Shown: positions 1 through 15,272 of the stretch, piece by piece
Position numbering within the stretch: the first letter of the stretch is position 1
Layout: each line of letters starts with the position of its first letter
Assembly: GCF_001039355.2 (NCBI RefSeq)
Contig: NW_019776146.1
Coordinates: 278,612-342,611, forward strand
Reading direction: 5' to 3'
DNA length: 64,000 bases
Origin: Lingula anatina
Lineage: Eukaryota > Brachiopoda > Lingulata > Lingulida > Lingulidae
Made by a program: the position numbers and the translations under genes
The notes under the pieces: model-generated
Told to the model about the DNA's origin: nothing
The model's database searches: none
Seen by the model: only the letters and a program-made list of their open reading frames with translations

Positions 1-2563
1 TTGTATGTAAGCAATTTTTATATTGAATATGAGTTATTTGCATGCCAAGATGATTTTCACTTAAGAATAAATAAATTTGAGCCTTGTCATATTTTCAAAG
101 GTCATGTTCATCACCTTATGTTCAGATTTGTAAAATAAAAAATGAAAAAAAGAAAGAAAGAAAAGAGATTGATGAAGAACTTCACTTTTTCATGTCAAGG
201 TTGAATTCAATTGTGCAGTGGTGTGATACACATCTTACTTATTTTGTTCCCATACTCTAAAACACATCAAGATTATCCCACTGCTATTGTATACAAATAC
301 CTCAGACACTTAACAAGTTAAACAAATTAATGAGCTTCTTCTTATGTTTTCTGTATGGGGCCCTAAAGCTGCAGTTAATTTGCCTGTTAGTTTGTACACT
401 GTATTTCTCTTGCACACTCTTCATTTGTACTTCAGATTTACCTGTTATAGTGAAATTCCTATGTTACGATATACAGTTTTTAAGAGTAACAAGAAGGAAT
501 ACAGGGTATGGAGGATTGTGTGAATATAGAAAAACATATTTGCTCACGTTCACTTGCATTCTCACAATCACACATGCACGCATGAATATGTAGGTAGTAA
601 AATTAATATATATATCTCTGGCGTGTAAGTTGGTACAGCCTGGTACTGCTGTCTGCTTCCTAGGTAAGCACATTTCATCTTCTCCACTGAAATTAAACCT
701 TTTTGTCATAAATTCTCTAAGTGACCAAGCATATAACTGATAGGTGTTGCATGACCTTTGGTGGAAGGGGGATTGAGCATAATGAGAAAATAATGAGTTT
801 CAGTAATTTCTGTTTCAAGTGGTTGTAATTGATTAAGATAGCTATTACTTTACAGGTACGTATTTATCTCTGTATTTTTAACAAGACACATTTTTATTGA
901 GTATTTGTATGCATAGTGGTAGGTGTACCATTACAAGACAACTTGTTTGGCAACATTGAGCTCAAGGTAATATGACCTTGAAAAAGGGGTAGGAGCAAGA
1001 ACAGACTTTAATTGTTTTATTCATTTAAGTATATGTTTTGTTCCCTTTGGGCAGTTTTTCAATTTTTACTTCTTCTCTGTGTTAAGGATTTATTTCAGAG
1101 CAACGTCTTTTTCCTAGGGGTCAATCTTCAAAGTGTTATCTATGTGTTGCAGCAGTTCTGTAGTCCTTGGGGAGTACAAATTAGAATAACTTTTTATTCT
1201 ATGGACAGAAAGCTCAACTTTTTAGTACACGCCACCATATTGTCACGGCAGTTAAGATAACATCTGTGGGCTGACAAATGAAACCTCCTTTCCATTGTCT
1301 TAAATATATATAAAGAATTATTATGACCCTTCAGAGATTGGTTCCCATGTCAGGTTCCCAGAAAATTATTACCTTCAAAGTCTTAGTTTTTTCCCAATTT
1401 TGTGGCTTTTTTTTTTAAGATCTCACTATTATAAATTGTTCTTTTAGTTTTGGCCAGTCATATGTCATTGTCATCCTGTGAGTAAATTTGTGACATTTCA
1501 TTTGGTAATGGGAGCAAGGATCAAGGGTCAGTTCTTAGGCCTGAAACTCAGAGAAACCATCTGATCTAACGAACTGAAGGACTTCATTTCATAATCAAAT
1601 TTTACTAAATGCATCTATGTTCGTTTTAACACAAAAGGCATTGGTCAACAGTTCATGTAAGGGGTCATTTAAATGGTCACTCAAGGTCATACTCCTCTCA
1701 CTTTTGTAGTTTTTTAGTCTGGTAAATGTTAGTCAACATGTGAAATAGAACTTAAAGCTCAAAAGAAACCTTCGAGACAGTTGATGGATGAAACACAATA
1801 GATGTTGTATGACGTTTGATAATGCGTGAGAAAGTTAGGCAGTATAGGTTGAACATATGCCTGAAAAGATAGATGATCCCTCTGTGCAGTGGACTGTTAA
1901 TCTATCTTTCCAAATTATTTTAACAGCCCAAGTCATGCAAAATATCCCTCTCTCCCCCCTCCCCCACCCTCACAAATGCCATATATCTTGCGTGTCCTCA
2001 AGACTCGGTGTCAGACTGTGGTCCAGTGATTTGTCAGTGGAAATAAGCAGCCTCTCATACACTGTCATAATGTGACATATATACTCATGCACAGCAGCAT
2101 GATAGATATGACAGCAGAGACCAGGGGTTGTTTTTCAACCTCTTTGCACAGACAAAAAATTGCTGTCATAATGGGATCATAGTTCTAATAAGATTTAATA
2201 ACATATATCTTGAAATACCCATTTATTCAAATCATATACTGTTTCTACAACTGTCATGTTTTAAGTAAAATTTAGTGTTTCCCAACATGGACACCATGAA
2301 GTGCCATTATTTTGACATTGTTAAATCCCTTAGATATGTTGTATAGTGATCAACTAGTTTTACTACAAATGAGGACAGCTTATTGATGTTTGAGTGTTAC
2401 TTCTATTTGGTTTCTGTAGAACTGCACACAGAGCTATGTAAGTGACAGTCACTGTTTCATTCTTTGTGATAAGCAAAACTTTGTAACGTAAAACCTGCTG
2501 GTTAATCTGTAATCCATTTGTTATTATTATTTTTTTAATTTGATAAATGTTTATTTATTTCAG
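1..2563 (+). other. Upstream intron sequence of the CNC-bZIP gene
   Basis: No exon could be supported here. Open frames are short, AT-rich and without coding character. The stretch ends in a pyrimidine-rich tract and an AG acceptor at 2562-2563, so at least its right part is intron of the NFE2L-like gene. The N-terminal exons of that gene, which in the family carry regulatory degron and activation regions, must lie left of the window or be too short to recognise. Confidence 0.6.
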
Positions 2564-3737
2564 ACCTGCCCACTATGCAGATGATGGATGATGCCAGCAG
2601 TGACTCTGCAGTGTCTTCCATGGGAAGTTCCCCATACCAGGTATGTTGTACTAGTTTGGTCAGATGCACACATTAAGAGAGTACTTCTCAATAGACAAGT
2701 CTTTTTTCCCCAAAATGAACTTATTTCCAGTACACATTTTATTTGAAGAAACAGAACATTTTGTCAGGTGTAAGTATTGATTTAGCAGCATATTTGGATG
2801 TGGTAAAATTTAAAAGAAATAAAGATTTTAAAGGACATCTAAAAAACTTTCATCAAGCCCAGTTAGATAGCTTTAAAATAGAAATGGCTAATAATTTGAA
2901 TATTATTTCTTTGTATTGCAGGAGTGGACCGACAGCTCTATTGGTTCCACCTCTCCATTCGACACACTGGAGGGCGCCACTGGTGGCATGCATCAAGGAG
3001 GTGCCACAGGCTTCACCAAACCAAAGTTTGAGTACTATGATAACAGCTGCACCTACAGCATGGACCCAGGCTATCAGGATTCCCTCCATACCAACTACTC
3101 TGGCTCAGACAATGGGACAAGCTACCCTCAGTTCACTCCTGCCAGCAAGAAACACATTCATCATAACCACACATATCCCCTCCAGCCAGGCCAGCAACCC
3201 AAAGAACAGAAGAAGCCAGACCGCGACAAGGGCACACGCACCATGTTCAGCCGTGATGAGAAGCGGGCCAAGGCAATGCGCATTCCATTCTCCGTGTCTG
3301 ATATTGTTAACTCTGCCGTGGAAGATTTCAACGAGATGCTGCAGAAGTATGCTTTGACTGAAGCACAGCTCCAGCTTGTCCGTGACATCAGACGCAGAGG
3401 CAAAAACAAGGTGGCTGCACAGAATTGTCGCAAACGCAAGATGGAGATCATTTTCACCTTAGACGATGAAGTCAAAGCCATGCAGCAGGAGAGAGACAGA
3501 TTGCAGAAGGAGAGACAAGAGATGGAAAAGGAACACCTGGAATTCAAGAACAAGTTCAGCCACCTTTATATGGAGGTTTTCAGGTCTCTGAGGGATGAAA
3601 ACGGCCGGCCGTACAACCCACAAGAATACTCGCTTCAGCAAACTGCCGATGGGAACGTCTTCTTGATCCCGCGGAATTCCACCAGCAGCGACCACACAGA
3701 GAAGGCACAAAAGAAAAGAAAATCCAAGAAGCAATGA
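2564..3737 (+). CDS. NFE2L: CNC-bZIP transcription factor (NFE2L/Nrf, cap'n'collar family), 3' part
   Basis: Two coding exons are visible. Exon 2564-2640 completes a split codon with its first two bases and ends in phase 0 before a GT donor. Exon 2922-3737 follows a CAG acceptor and ends at TGA 3735-3737, giving about 296 C-terminal residues. The first exon is Ser-rich ([13 protein letters not shown], phosphodegron-like). The last exon has an HNHTY motif, then the CNC domain (from about 3246: [14 protein letters not shown]), the basic region ([17 protein letters not shown], about 3391-3441), a leucine-zipper-like coiled coil, and a conserved tail with ENGRPY and NVFLIPR resembling the vertebrate Neh3 region. 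Family members bind antioxidant/Maf-type elements as heterodimers with small Maf proteins and control oxidative-stress and proteasome genes. The CNC and basic motifs make the family certain. Which vertebrate paralogue is closest (NFE2L1-like features are visible) is inference. The 5' exons are outside the window. Confidence 0.95.
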
Positions 3738-5375
3738 ACTGTATGAATGTATTGACAGATGAACAGGGATGCAGATTGAAAATTGACCTGTGCTTCACCT
3801 TAGAAAAGAAAGGGCAGTAAAACTACCCACTAATAAGAATTGACTTCACATTGAGTACCACTTTGGTGTGGATGTGACTTCCTACTTGAGGTTCAATATT
3901 AAGCAATTGCTACTGTACTGGATTCACATTTTCTTGTAATACAGATTTTAGAAGAACAATATGTTAATCCATGAATAACTGCTATTTAAATTACAACCCA
4001 CTTTTGCTGTGCCCACCAGAAAAAAAGATACTTCTTATTGTCTTCAGTGACAGGTTATTCAATTGTTGTAAATGTTTATGTATTGATTCTGCTGTGCAGA
4101 TTTATTGCTACTTTAAAGAAACAAAAATGCAATTTTGCTTCTGTAGGTCCTAATTAAAATAACACAGCTGTTGCTATTTCTTTTGAAATCATGACAGGCT
4201 TTTTGTTCAAATGGAGGTCATCCCTTAAAAATGACAGTCTGTTATCTCTGAAAACTGAAGAAAAAAATATGACCAACTAGTTAGAAGCAAAATGGACTAA
4301 CAACATCATTAATTGGTTTTTGAAACCAAGTATTTTTGGCTGCTGACTTGGTCAGATTAGTTGTGTACAGTTAAAGCATCCATGACACTGATATTTCCTG
4401 TATTTGCTGTCTCTTTTATCCAATACATAGACTGCAGTTATCACTTATGCTTTTGCAAAGTGTCACATAATTTGAAAACAAAATATGTAATAAAGAGGTA
4501 CAGGCCATGTGCCTTATATTCAAGTTATTGTCAAGTAGTAACATGCTATACTATATTGTATTACAACCTGTCCATTTTGTTTAGGCTTTAATATAGGGGG
4601 TTTGTTCTTTAATAACCTCTTTTGATTTTTGTTATATTGCAGATATGTATTCCAAGAATAAGGGTTAGTTATTATTATTGTAGAGATTTCATATAATGGG
4701 ATCTATATAAGTGAGTACATTTGTATCTGTTGTTGTATTTACATTTTATTTGTTTTCTCTTTTTCATTTCATGATAAATGTACTGATATATTAGATATTT
4801 GGCTATATTGCTGTATTCAGAAACTGATAGCTTTGAATGGATGCCTTTTACTGATATGGTACTAAGTGTTTCATTTATTAATAAGTTGCATTCAGAGACT
4901 TAAACTGATGTAATATTGCTTCTATAAGTATAAATCACGAATCTATTGTTTGATATCGTTTGGAATGATTATTCTCTTTTCAGTTTTGCCTAGTGTTTTC
5001 TATGGTCAGTTCAGAAGTTATTCATGTGGCCAGCAAGTTACTGCTGGTTTGTATGTGCATGGATCTTTTCAGGCAGTAGTTAAGAATAGGTAAAAATTAG
5101 AATTGTTCGCTTGTTTTACATTTGTTTGAAAGGGAAGTATTCCTCTTATCTTTTTTGTGGCACTACTAGGTTCTTATTTGAATCTAATGTGAAGGAGTTA
5201 TGAAAAAAATGACACTGGCTTAACTTTCCTATAACATTGAGGAACTTTGCAAAGAAGTTGAAATTGAGAAAGAGTATCGTCATGAATTGTTCTTTACAAC
5301 ATTTTCAAAGTGTAAATAAGGTGTTATTTGTATTGCTGATAAAATATTTTCAATAAAAAATTATTAAAACTAGTC
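3738..5375 (+). other. NFE2L: 3' UTR of the CNC-bZIP gene with poly(A) signal
   Basis: AT-rich sequence follows the stop codon without interruption. A canonical AATAAA lies at 5352-5357, and an earlier possible signal is near 4488 (GTAATAAAG). A UTR of about 1.6 kb is inferred; no transcript evidence is available. No other gene is seen here. Confidence 0.55.
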
Positions 5376-5614
5376 GTATGTTTGTTTTTAAATATTACTG
5401 TAAAACCTACAGCTGTACAATGTGGATGAAAAGTACCTTATTGAAGGGAAAACAATGGAGGAAAGAAAACGGGTTTTTGCGAAAGTGTTAACTTTGATAT
5501 TGTATGTATAGGATTGGGAGATTCTACTAATTGCAGCTCCATGCCATAATGTAAAGAGGTTTCAACAGTAATAATAATAATGCACACTTTACAATTTATT
5601 CAAGGGGGTTTAGA

Positions 5615-5862
5615 GACCATTTCCAGAGACTATCGTACTAAATTTGGATCGAACTATCTCCGAAGGGATTCTCGCTTAGGCGGCTTATAATTAGATGTCT
5701 GTCACACCTGCTGAGGCTGATAGGGGGTAATTACTATCGTTTAACAGCTTTAGTGGACGTCCCAGACGTCTAAGCCGTTTGGGCTGAAAACCATATATCG
5801 AGGGACTCCGTGGAGACTCCGTGGAGATGGATCCTGTTGGATCGATCTAGGGATAGGAACCC
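5615..5862. repeat. Diverged copy of foldback MITE family (also at 31.3 and 63.3 kb)
   Basis: It starts with CCATTTCCAGAG and ends with GATCGATCTAGGGATAGGAA. Internally it keeps landmarks in the same order as the better copies: TTAATTAC-like (here TAATTACT), ACAGCTTTAGT, a GGACGT block, CTAAGCCG, and a GGGACTCC / GAGACTCC pair. The ends are roughly inverted. It is older than the other copies, and I rely on shared order as much as identity. Confidence 0.6.
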
Positions 5863-5890
5863 AGTCTTAGATGGGGTCAGCTATTTACAA

Positions 5891-6064
5891 GGGGCCGTAG
5901 CGATAGTCCGAAGGTTCAATAGTCCGAAGGTTCATTGGTCCGAATGTTCACTATAGAACCTTCGGACCAATGAACCCTTGATTAAAAAATCGATGAAAAT
6001 GTTACCACTTTTCGGACCAATGAACCTTCGGACCAATGAACCTTCGGACTATCGAGACGCCCCC
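5891..6064. repeat. Palindromic element with internal 16-bp tandem units
   Basis: The left arm (from 5891) contains the unit GTCCGAAGGTTCATTG two to three times. The right arm (about 6008-6064) holds the reverse complement of the same units and ends in GAGACGCCCC, mirroring the GGGGCCGT start. The arms are about 50 bp around a ~60 bp AT-rich centre. This is typical of a foldback/MITE-type element; no coding sequence. Confidence 0.75.
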
Positions 6065-7225
6065 TACAAAACACATCGTTAGATACACGTCAGACAACTT
6101 TTGATACAAGCACAACAATACGTGTACATACCTATAAATCCACGTGCCTATTACAGACATGAGCTTTTTCCGCGGAATTCGGCGTCTTTTAATTCAATTT
6201 TAAGGCGGCCCCCGGACCCCCGGCCAGTTAGGTTTTGGGTCCCATGATAAATGAGACTTTTTTAAATCTAGGCTCATGTCTGCTATTAACCCATGCATAT
6301 ACCGACAAATCCGATAAGGGGAAAGCTGAAGAAAGAGGGCACAAGGAAATTGACAACATTGCATTGAAGTAGGATGGTTATGGGTTCTATTGTTGGCTTT
6401 GGTATACAATACAGTATTTTCAGGAAATGGCCATATAATCATTGTTGTCTAAGTTTGATGGTCCATAATTGCTCTCTTGGAGCTAAAGAAAAAACGAAAT
6501 TCCATATACTAATTGAAAATAATACTTTCATCGAACGCCTATCTTTATAGAACCAAATAATATTTAGAACGAAAGGTACTTTTCAAAAACCTTGTTCACT
6601 TCTTTGTGAGCGCCGCAGATATCTTCTTCAACGTTGGTGACCAGAATTTTAGAAAGGACCCCTTTTTTCCTACAAATAACCAGATAACCAGCTCCCCCCC
6701 TCCCTCCCTCCCCCCTTTCCTCTCCGACAAACATTTTTCTCGGCTTACGACCCTGAAATCGAAGATAGAAAAAACATTCACTGATTTTAAATAACTTACT
6801 CAGACGCGTACCACTAGACCAGGGCGCACCTGTAGGATTCACCCGGGGGTTAAACTTGAGCAGTGCTTTTTAAAAACACTTTTTGACAGCTATCACACCC
6901 TATGATTTTAGCGAAACTTAAATGTGTCTATCGGTATTTGGATTTAAAGGTATGTCGATTTAGAGGTAAGTCGGTTTAACGGGGCATCGTTGCTACATGC
7001 CTGATGTCTGTTGAACAAGAAAGTACAGTAGATTTAAGGTTTGTTCAAATTCTGCAAAGAGTTGTTTTTTTTTTAACATAGGAGTTTACAGATAATAGAA
7101 ATAGATTTAGAAAGGCTCTCATCCGCAATTTGGCAAACAATCCCATCAAAATATATAAACCTCGTATTCTTATACTTTCTAACCCATCACTGAGAGTAGC
7201 AAGAAGCTCAATGCGTTAGGCCGTA

Positions 7226-7375
7226 TTCACATCGTGAAGAGCCGAGGCTCTACAAAGCCGAGAACTAAATATGGCGGACGTACATGAAAGGAAAACCGCC
7301 TAATCCTTTAATGGTCTCTCCGCCTCTCATATTTCGATCTCGGCTTTGTAGAGCCTCGGCTCTTCTCGATGTGAA
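7226..7375. repeat. Foldback MITE with ~48 bp terminal inverted repeats
   Basis: Bases 7226-7273 and 7328-7375 are inverted copies with only a few mismatches; both hold GAAGAGCCGAGGCTCTACAA or its complement. The spacer of about 54 bp has no open frame. A non-autonomous DNA transposon is the simplest reading. Confidence 0.8.
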
Positions 7376-7638
7376 TGCTATCTTATACATGTAGTAGAAC
7401 TTTTTTTACTTTTCTATTAATGAAAATTGTTATAGGTAACCTGAGATGCTTCCAAACTTGTGACGTCCCAAGATACAATACGAAAAAGTGCACCATTAAC
7501 CGCTTAGGTAAAATTTGAAAACAAAATGGTAGTATTCTGTGTATTATTAGAAAAGGAAACACGGTCGCTCTAAATACCCCATTTCAATATGTTAACATAC
7601 GTACACTTAAATGTTTTGAAAATCACAGTACGGTATTG

Positions 7639-7640
<2 letters not shown>

Positions 7641-7677
<37 letters not shown>
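7641..7677. repeat. (TG)n microsatellite
   Basis: An uninterrupted run of TG dinucleotides about 37 bp long, followed 70 bp later by a poly-A run. Simple repeat only; the open frames across it are artefacts. Confidence 0.95.
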
Positions 7678-7680
<3 letters not shown>

Positions 7681-8270
7681 CCTGTGCCAAGTCACTACCA
7701 ACAGATATCTAGGGGAACTTTTATCAAACGTACAGTATGTGCATTTTACAAAAAAAAAAAAAAAAAAACAGCAAGGATATTGGCAGTTCTAAAATATCAA
7801 AAGACCATTCATTTTTTAACGAAATTAGAATGACATACAGACTAATGCAATTAAATTTGAATGAATATTAAATATACTGAAATGGATAGATTTGTGCTCA
7901 AGCCGAAAACCTGAAGCATCACACTGAGACTGACTGAACAATACACTGACAAAAAAATCCACTGAAAAAAGGGTATATAGTTCAAGAATCAATTAAAAAA
8001 TACATATATATATTTCACAAATTTCAAAGAATTTTGTACACCAATTTCTAGTGCACTGTGAGGCGAATGGCAAGAAAAAAACACGATCTATACTGCTGAA
8101 ACATTCCCAGAGACAAGACACAAACGAATGAATTCTGCCAAGAAACTGACTGGTAATTACAGTACCGATTAAAACAAAGCTCTAAAGCCCAGGAGGCAGA
8201 TTTCAGTTTTCTCGTGAACAAAAAATTTTATCTGATGAACGGTACGACAGTCTGCTTTTATTATATGTAA

Positions 8271-8343
8271 AAATAGGGTAAATATTATAAGAAAGACAGA
8301 AAGACAAACAGGGGTGAAAACATAACCTCCTTGGCGGAGGTAA
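8271..8343. repeat. Fragment of dispersed repeat ending CCTTGGCGGAGGT
   Basis: It contains the AGACAAACAGGGGTGAAAAC segment followed by a CCTCCTTGGCGGAGGTAA terminus. The same end is seen at 27.58 kb, and the mirror image at 61.35 kb. Only the terminal portion is present here. Confidence 0.7.
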
Positions 8344-8448
8344 ATATTGGCTGAGCCCAAGTGGCTCTACCTACTCAACTGCCAGTACACTTGTTGGTAA
8401 TGGGTGAAGCACAGTCCCTTTTTTGAAAAGCAAACCATAAATAGGGGC

Positions 8449-8938
8449 CTATTTGGCAAGAGCAATCATATGTTCATTCTTCTTACCAGTCATGAGTGTT
8501 ATAAATCGATCCATTCTGGTAAGATGCTCAAAGTTACTATATTGTTTTGTGTACACTGAATAAAGATCATATCGAAGATCTGTATAAAGAGAGCAGGACA
8601 CAAGGAAATGGATTTCATCTTCTATTTCCCCAGAATTACACTTTTTTCAAATTGTCTGATTGAGGAATTTTTTCATGTCTACCTGTTTCAATACCTAGAT
8701 TGTGTGCACTTATGCGGAATCTAGTTAAAGTGGTGCATTTATCTCTATCTTTAATTGTATCTAAGTATCTTTCCTTCACATATTTGTTCTTGTTTTGACA
8801 ATAAACTTGCAATTTGGACTTGGTGCTGGTTATGTCTCTCTGCCATTCTTGTGTTATTCTGTCCCCGATTCTTTCCCTAAACCGTTGAATAAAGCCATTC
8901 TCAAAAAGTATTTGTCTCACACCTTCGCACCATGACAT
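8449..8938 (-). pseudogene. Decayed non-LTR retrotransposon (C-terminal region of the reverse-transcriptase ORF)
   Basis: On the minus strand the first frame (8938-8636) reads through KERYLDTIKDRD and LTRFRISAHNLGIETGR, which resembles the region after the reverse transcriptase in many animal LINE ORF2 proteins. After a one- or two-base shift near 8637 the next frame continues with GEIEDEIHFLVSC and a run ending at a stop at 8449-8451, matching the family's Cys/His finger (EDEIHF...C). The frameshift and the lack of any upstream reverse-transcriptase core make it a 5'-truncated dead copy. Family assignment is from motif memory and not a search. Confidence 0.75.
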
Positions 8939-9594
8939 GTTCTCCTGCTCTAGGATCCAAAATAAATTATTTTGGATCCTAGTCCTGCTTTATCTCTGTA
9001 AGGTTGGATAATTTTAAACGATTGTAAGTTTCTATTTCAACCAGATAGGCCTGTTTCAATAAACTATTATTGTCATGTGAGTTTTATTGGACGTAGAGGA
9101 CTTTCCTCGGCATACGTGTGTGTGCCGCTGGGAGGCTCAATTGACTAGTATAAAATTGCGGGATTTGGAATTGTAATCAACAGTTGGACACGTGTTGAGA
9201 ATACCCACAAAATTTAATTTGACTACTTTAAAAAACAAGAGCACATTTCTACGAGAGGTTTTACTGCATGCAGTGTTTGTGTAAAACAAAATTGATGAAA
9301 CTAATGGAACAAAATTACAAGAAAGGTTATCCAATCGGACTGGCTTGTGAACTCAAGCTGTATTTAATCCTAAGAATCATTCTTTACAGTTTGCAGGTTT
9401 CTTTTTATGGTGACAGAGCAAAATAATAATAATAATCAGTTTTGATCCCAGGTCCTTTTAACCAAACAAAGCTACTCAGTAAATTTTAAGAAAAACGATG
9501 CATTTTGTTATTAGACATCTTTCATACAAGTACTAACACAGCCCATTAACTATCATTCTGCAAAAACAAAATGAATAATCAGATAATAAAATAA

Positions 9595-10345
9595 TTTTAT
9601 TGACTTCTCAAATATTCAGACAGCTATTGGATCTAACTGCACCTGACATAAAATTGGTCTACAATATAACTGATAAATATTTCTATTATGTTAAAAAGAC
9701 CTTAAGATCTCAGACTGGAAATATAATCACTCGGCCCACAGAGGAAAAATATTCCTGGTACAGTAGTTGTTGACATTATCAATTCCATACTTTGTATTCC
9801 AAAAGATATAATGTTCACATCAAATTTTAAGAAAACAGAATTCAAGATGGACGTCGTATTCTAAAATCTGCAATACAGCAGCCTTCTTACTTAGGTAAAA
9901 ACACTAATTGCAGAACATCATTGTTTACCTTATCCAACATACTTACACATGTGAATCTCACAATAACATGGAGAACATTTTGCAAAATAAACATTTGAGA
10001 TACAACACATTCTAAACTGCAACCAGTATTTGTTCACAAGGTTCCAAGAGAAAGTCTTGCACATTTTCCAAATTTGTCTTTACCATTTTGACAATCCCTT
10101 CACATGTATGACAAGGAAACGAGCTAATTACTGGGCATGTAATGAGTCAGGTGGTCACCTGGAATTTTTTCTCTATTTCAAAAACTCAGTCCCCAGATTT
10201 TGGAAGGTTGTTGAAATCCTTGTAAAATACAAAATTCAGTGATACTTCCATAGAAGGTTCCATAGTGCTTAAAAGGAAATGTTCAGTGTGCGACATAGTT
10301 TTTGCACAGTATTGTCTAGTCTTTTATTTTCCATTCAAGGGTGCA
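9595..10345 (-). other. Probable 3' UTR of the HP1 gene
   Basis: The region lies downstream of the HP1 stop on the minus strand. A minus-strand AATAAA (TTTATT on +, 9595-9600) is a plausible poly(A) signal; another candidate lies close to the stop near 10323. The region is AT-rich with no coding frame. The exact end is a guess. Confidence 0.4.
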
Positions 10346-12814
<2,469 letters not shown>

Positions 12815-14941
12815 AGCTCTGGAAAAAAATAAACCATGATTGGACTAAACTGGAGAGTCCATGAGAGACAGAAAGTAAAGGTATTATTTGTAGTTTAGCA
12901 TGACTAAATTCATCTTTGATTTTAAAGGAAAAGTTTGCAGGGAATGTCGAGGCATAAACAGTCAAAACTGAAGCATATATACTAGTATGTGCATCATCAT
13001 TATATGAAGAATTCAGGATGAGCTGCTTTGTATTCTGTAATTGAACATTGAAATAATTAACAGTGAAATGTGATTTAGGGGAAAAATTAGTTTTTACATA
13101 TTACTGGTTTAGTTTAGAAATGAAATCCACCAGTTACTGGGCACATGCTAACAAACTAACGAGATGTCTATATATATCTACAAATTCAACTTTGGGCTTT
13201 TGTACTAAGGACAATGTTTTTGAAAAGTACCACCCTGAAATTTTAATAACAATCAATCTTGTAAACAACCAATTTGGGCCATGTTACCATTTTAAGATAG
13301 AGGTCACTTGGTACAAGAATAGCAAGCTTACTAGGAGTATTTAATAAAATCAAAACACCAAATCGACTAAAAGTATATCTACTTTGATCTACTCGCTGTA
13401 GGTTCCTTTTCCATGTTTCTAAAACGAGAAGAAGGTTAGAAAAGTTAGCTAATCATAGCATGTGGTAAAGAGAAGCAGAAAAGACGCACAGTAAGGTATC
13501 AAATAGTGCTCCCACAAAACATGATTGGTGTGATTTTACATGAAATATTTAATTTTTGAACCGATTAATTTTGACATGTTAGTGCCACGAAAGCTACATT
13601 CTTTCTACTATGGTCAAACACCCTGATAAGTCGAGTTTGAATGTGATGTGGTTAGATCACTCAAGGAACCAACTAAAGCTAGGAGAGTTCAATGGGGATC
13701 ATCCGAATAACTAAGGAATTATCAGCACTGCATAATATCATACAAAACTACAAAATTAATAAGAATCATAGCGAGATGTAGTTTTTTGGTGGTAAGGTTG
13801 AAACTTTGTGCATTGGGAACATCATCTTAGAAAGCAGTACAACAGTGACATGCAAAAGGTGGTGAATTAGAACTGTTCTGCGGTAGATTGTATGTAACCT
13901 AACAAAGGGCAAGGATCCATGAATAACTGGCAGATTCTAGTTGTTGCTGCACTACACTCACTTGTCTGCTGTTACTTTTGACCCCACTCTTATCCAAATC
14001 CTGTGAAATCACACTTCAAATATTGATATTTGAGCAAACATTTTCTTTTTTCATTCTGAGCCATATATAATCCTTGGTTTTTGACACTCATTTAAATATC
14101 TGTACATTGGCACACACAGCATTTATATATTATACTATTATATATTGCTATATCACTTGGGGGAACTTTTACAAACTGGAGGGACATATATAAAGGTCTA
14201 GTTTCCAAACAAAAATTTGAAAGGGAAGTTGTAAAGCTTTTTTTTTTTTTGACTGACCAAGTGATTAATTTGGCTTATCTTTTGGAATGCCAACTATGTA
14301 TGAGTTGTATAAGAAACTAGTAGAAGCGTTTTATGTCGGTTTCTGGGAATTTACACTAGCTTCACAGGTAACTTTTGATGAAGTCGTGAAATCATATGAA
14401 CTAGATATCTCGAATGATCCCCACTGACAGATTCTGAATTCCTGATATCAGAAACAGATAGGGTGGAAGGTAAATGGGATAGGGGTAAGTTCAAATTGAT
14501 GATAAACTTTATATATACCTTCCTTTCCAATATTATTGCTATTCAGATCAAACTATGAACCTGATCAAAGGCAGTGGCGCTCGTGAATAGAGAGCAAGTC
14601 TGTTCTAGTTTTTAAAATCCAGTACGTCCAATTTTGACTCCCAGTGACACGTTGCTCAATCTGTGCTCTGTAAATGTAAGGTGAAAACGTGTCAAAAGCA
14701 GAAGAGTGCTTAATCTTATGTGCTTTCAAAATATGAAACTGACATTGCTGAAGACCACCTGCGCCAAAAGGCAACAATGGATCGTCAAGTTACAACTTGC
14801 TCACATGTGCAATCACCATTTAACTCGTGAAAACGACTTTTCAAAAAAAGGAAAAAAATCATTTAAATAACGCACATATTGTTCTTAGTTAATATAAACC
14901 TAAATGTTAAACTAGAACAATATATTAAACATGCAATGTAC
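12815..14941 (-). other. First intron (5' UTR intron) of the HP1 gene
   Basis: The first coding exon of HP1 is preceded on the minus strand by TTTTTTTCCAG, an acceptor only four bases before the ATG. At least one non-coding exon must therefore lie further right. The 2.1 kb stretch shows no other coding signal. Confidence 0.6.
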
Positions 14942-15272
14942 CTGATTTCGGCGGTTCTTTCTTATTGCATACAGCATACAATGAAACACCCGCCAAAGTG
15001 GAACCCTTCGCGCTTGCGTGCACTGAGCATACGGGCACTTCACATGGTAATCTGTGCACTCGGGTCTTTCCGTAACAGTTTTATTTTAAAAAATGTAACA
15101 AATGTGGTCTAACGTGTACCAAATTTCATACACCACAAAATACCATTTATTCTTAACAAGCTCAAGATTATTATAAGGGGATAATTACCATTATTATATT
15201 TTCATATATTACCCCGGAGATTACCGAGCCATTTGAGTCACGTGACATTTGTAAAAATCCAAAGCGTGCAAA
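14942..15272. promoter_or_regulatory. Divergent HP1 / hnRNP A/B promoter with candidate HP1 5' UTR exon
   Basis: Only about 330 bp separate the hnRNP start codon from a plausible HP1 leader exon. On the minus strand, sequence from about 15060 down to 14942 is locally GC-rich and ends in AAATCAG followed by GT at 14941-14940. It holds an E2F-like TTTGGCGGG (minus; 14990-14998). On the hnRNP side a GTCACGTGAC palindrome (USF/E-box type) lies at 15237-15246, about 30 bp before the ATG. No TATA box at a sensible distance is obvious. The leader exon boundary and factor sites are inference from sequence pattern only. Confidence 0.5.

Noticed and set aside
330-709. Overlapping plus and minus frames of 81-87 codons
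   Set aside because: Low-complexity AT-rich translation without splice signals; within presumed CNC-gene intron.
3161-3798. Minus-strand and alternate frames across the CNC-bZIP exon
   Set aside because: Shadow frames of the strongly supported bZIP reading.
6564-6842. 92-codon minus-strand frame
   Set aside because: Contains a CCCTCC simple-repeat stretch and no family motif; a faint resemblance to retroelement integrase zinc regions was too weak to claim.
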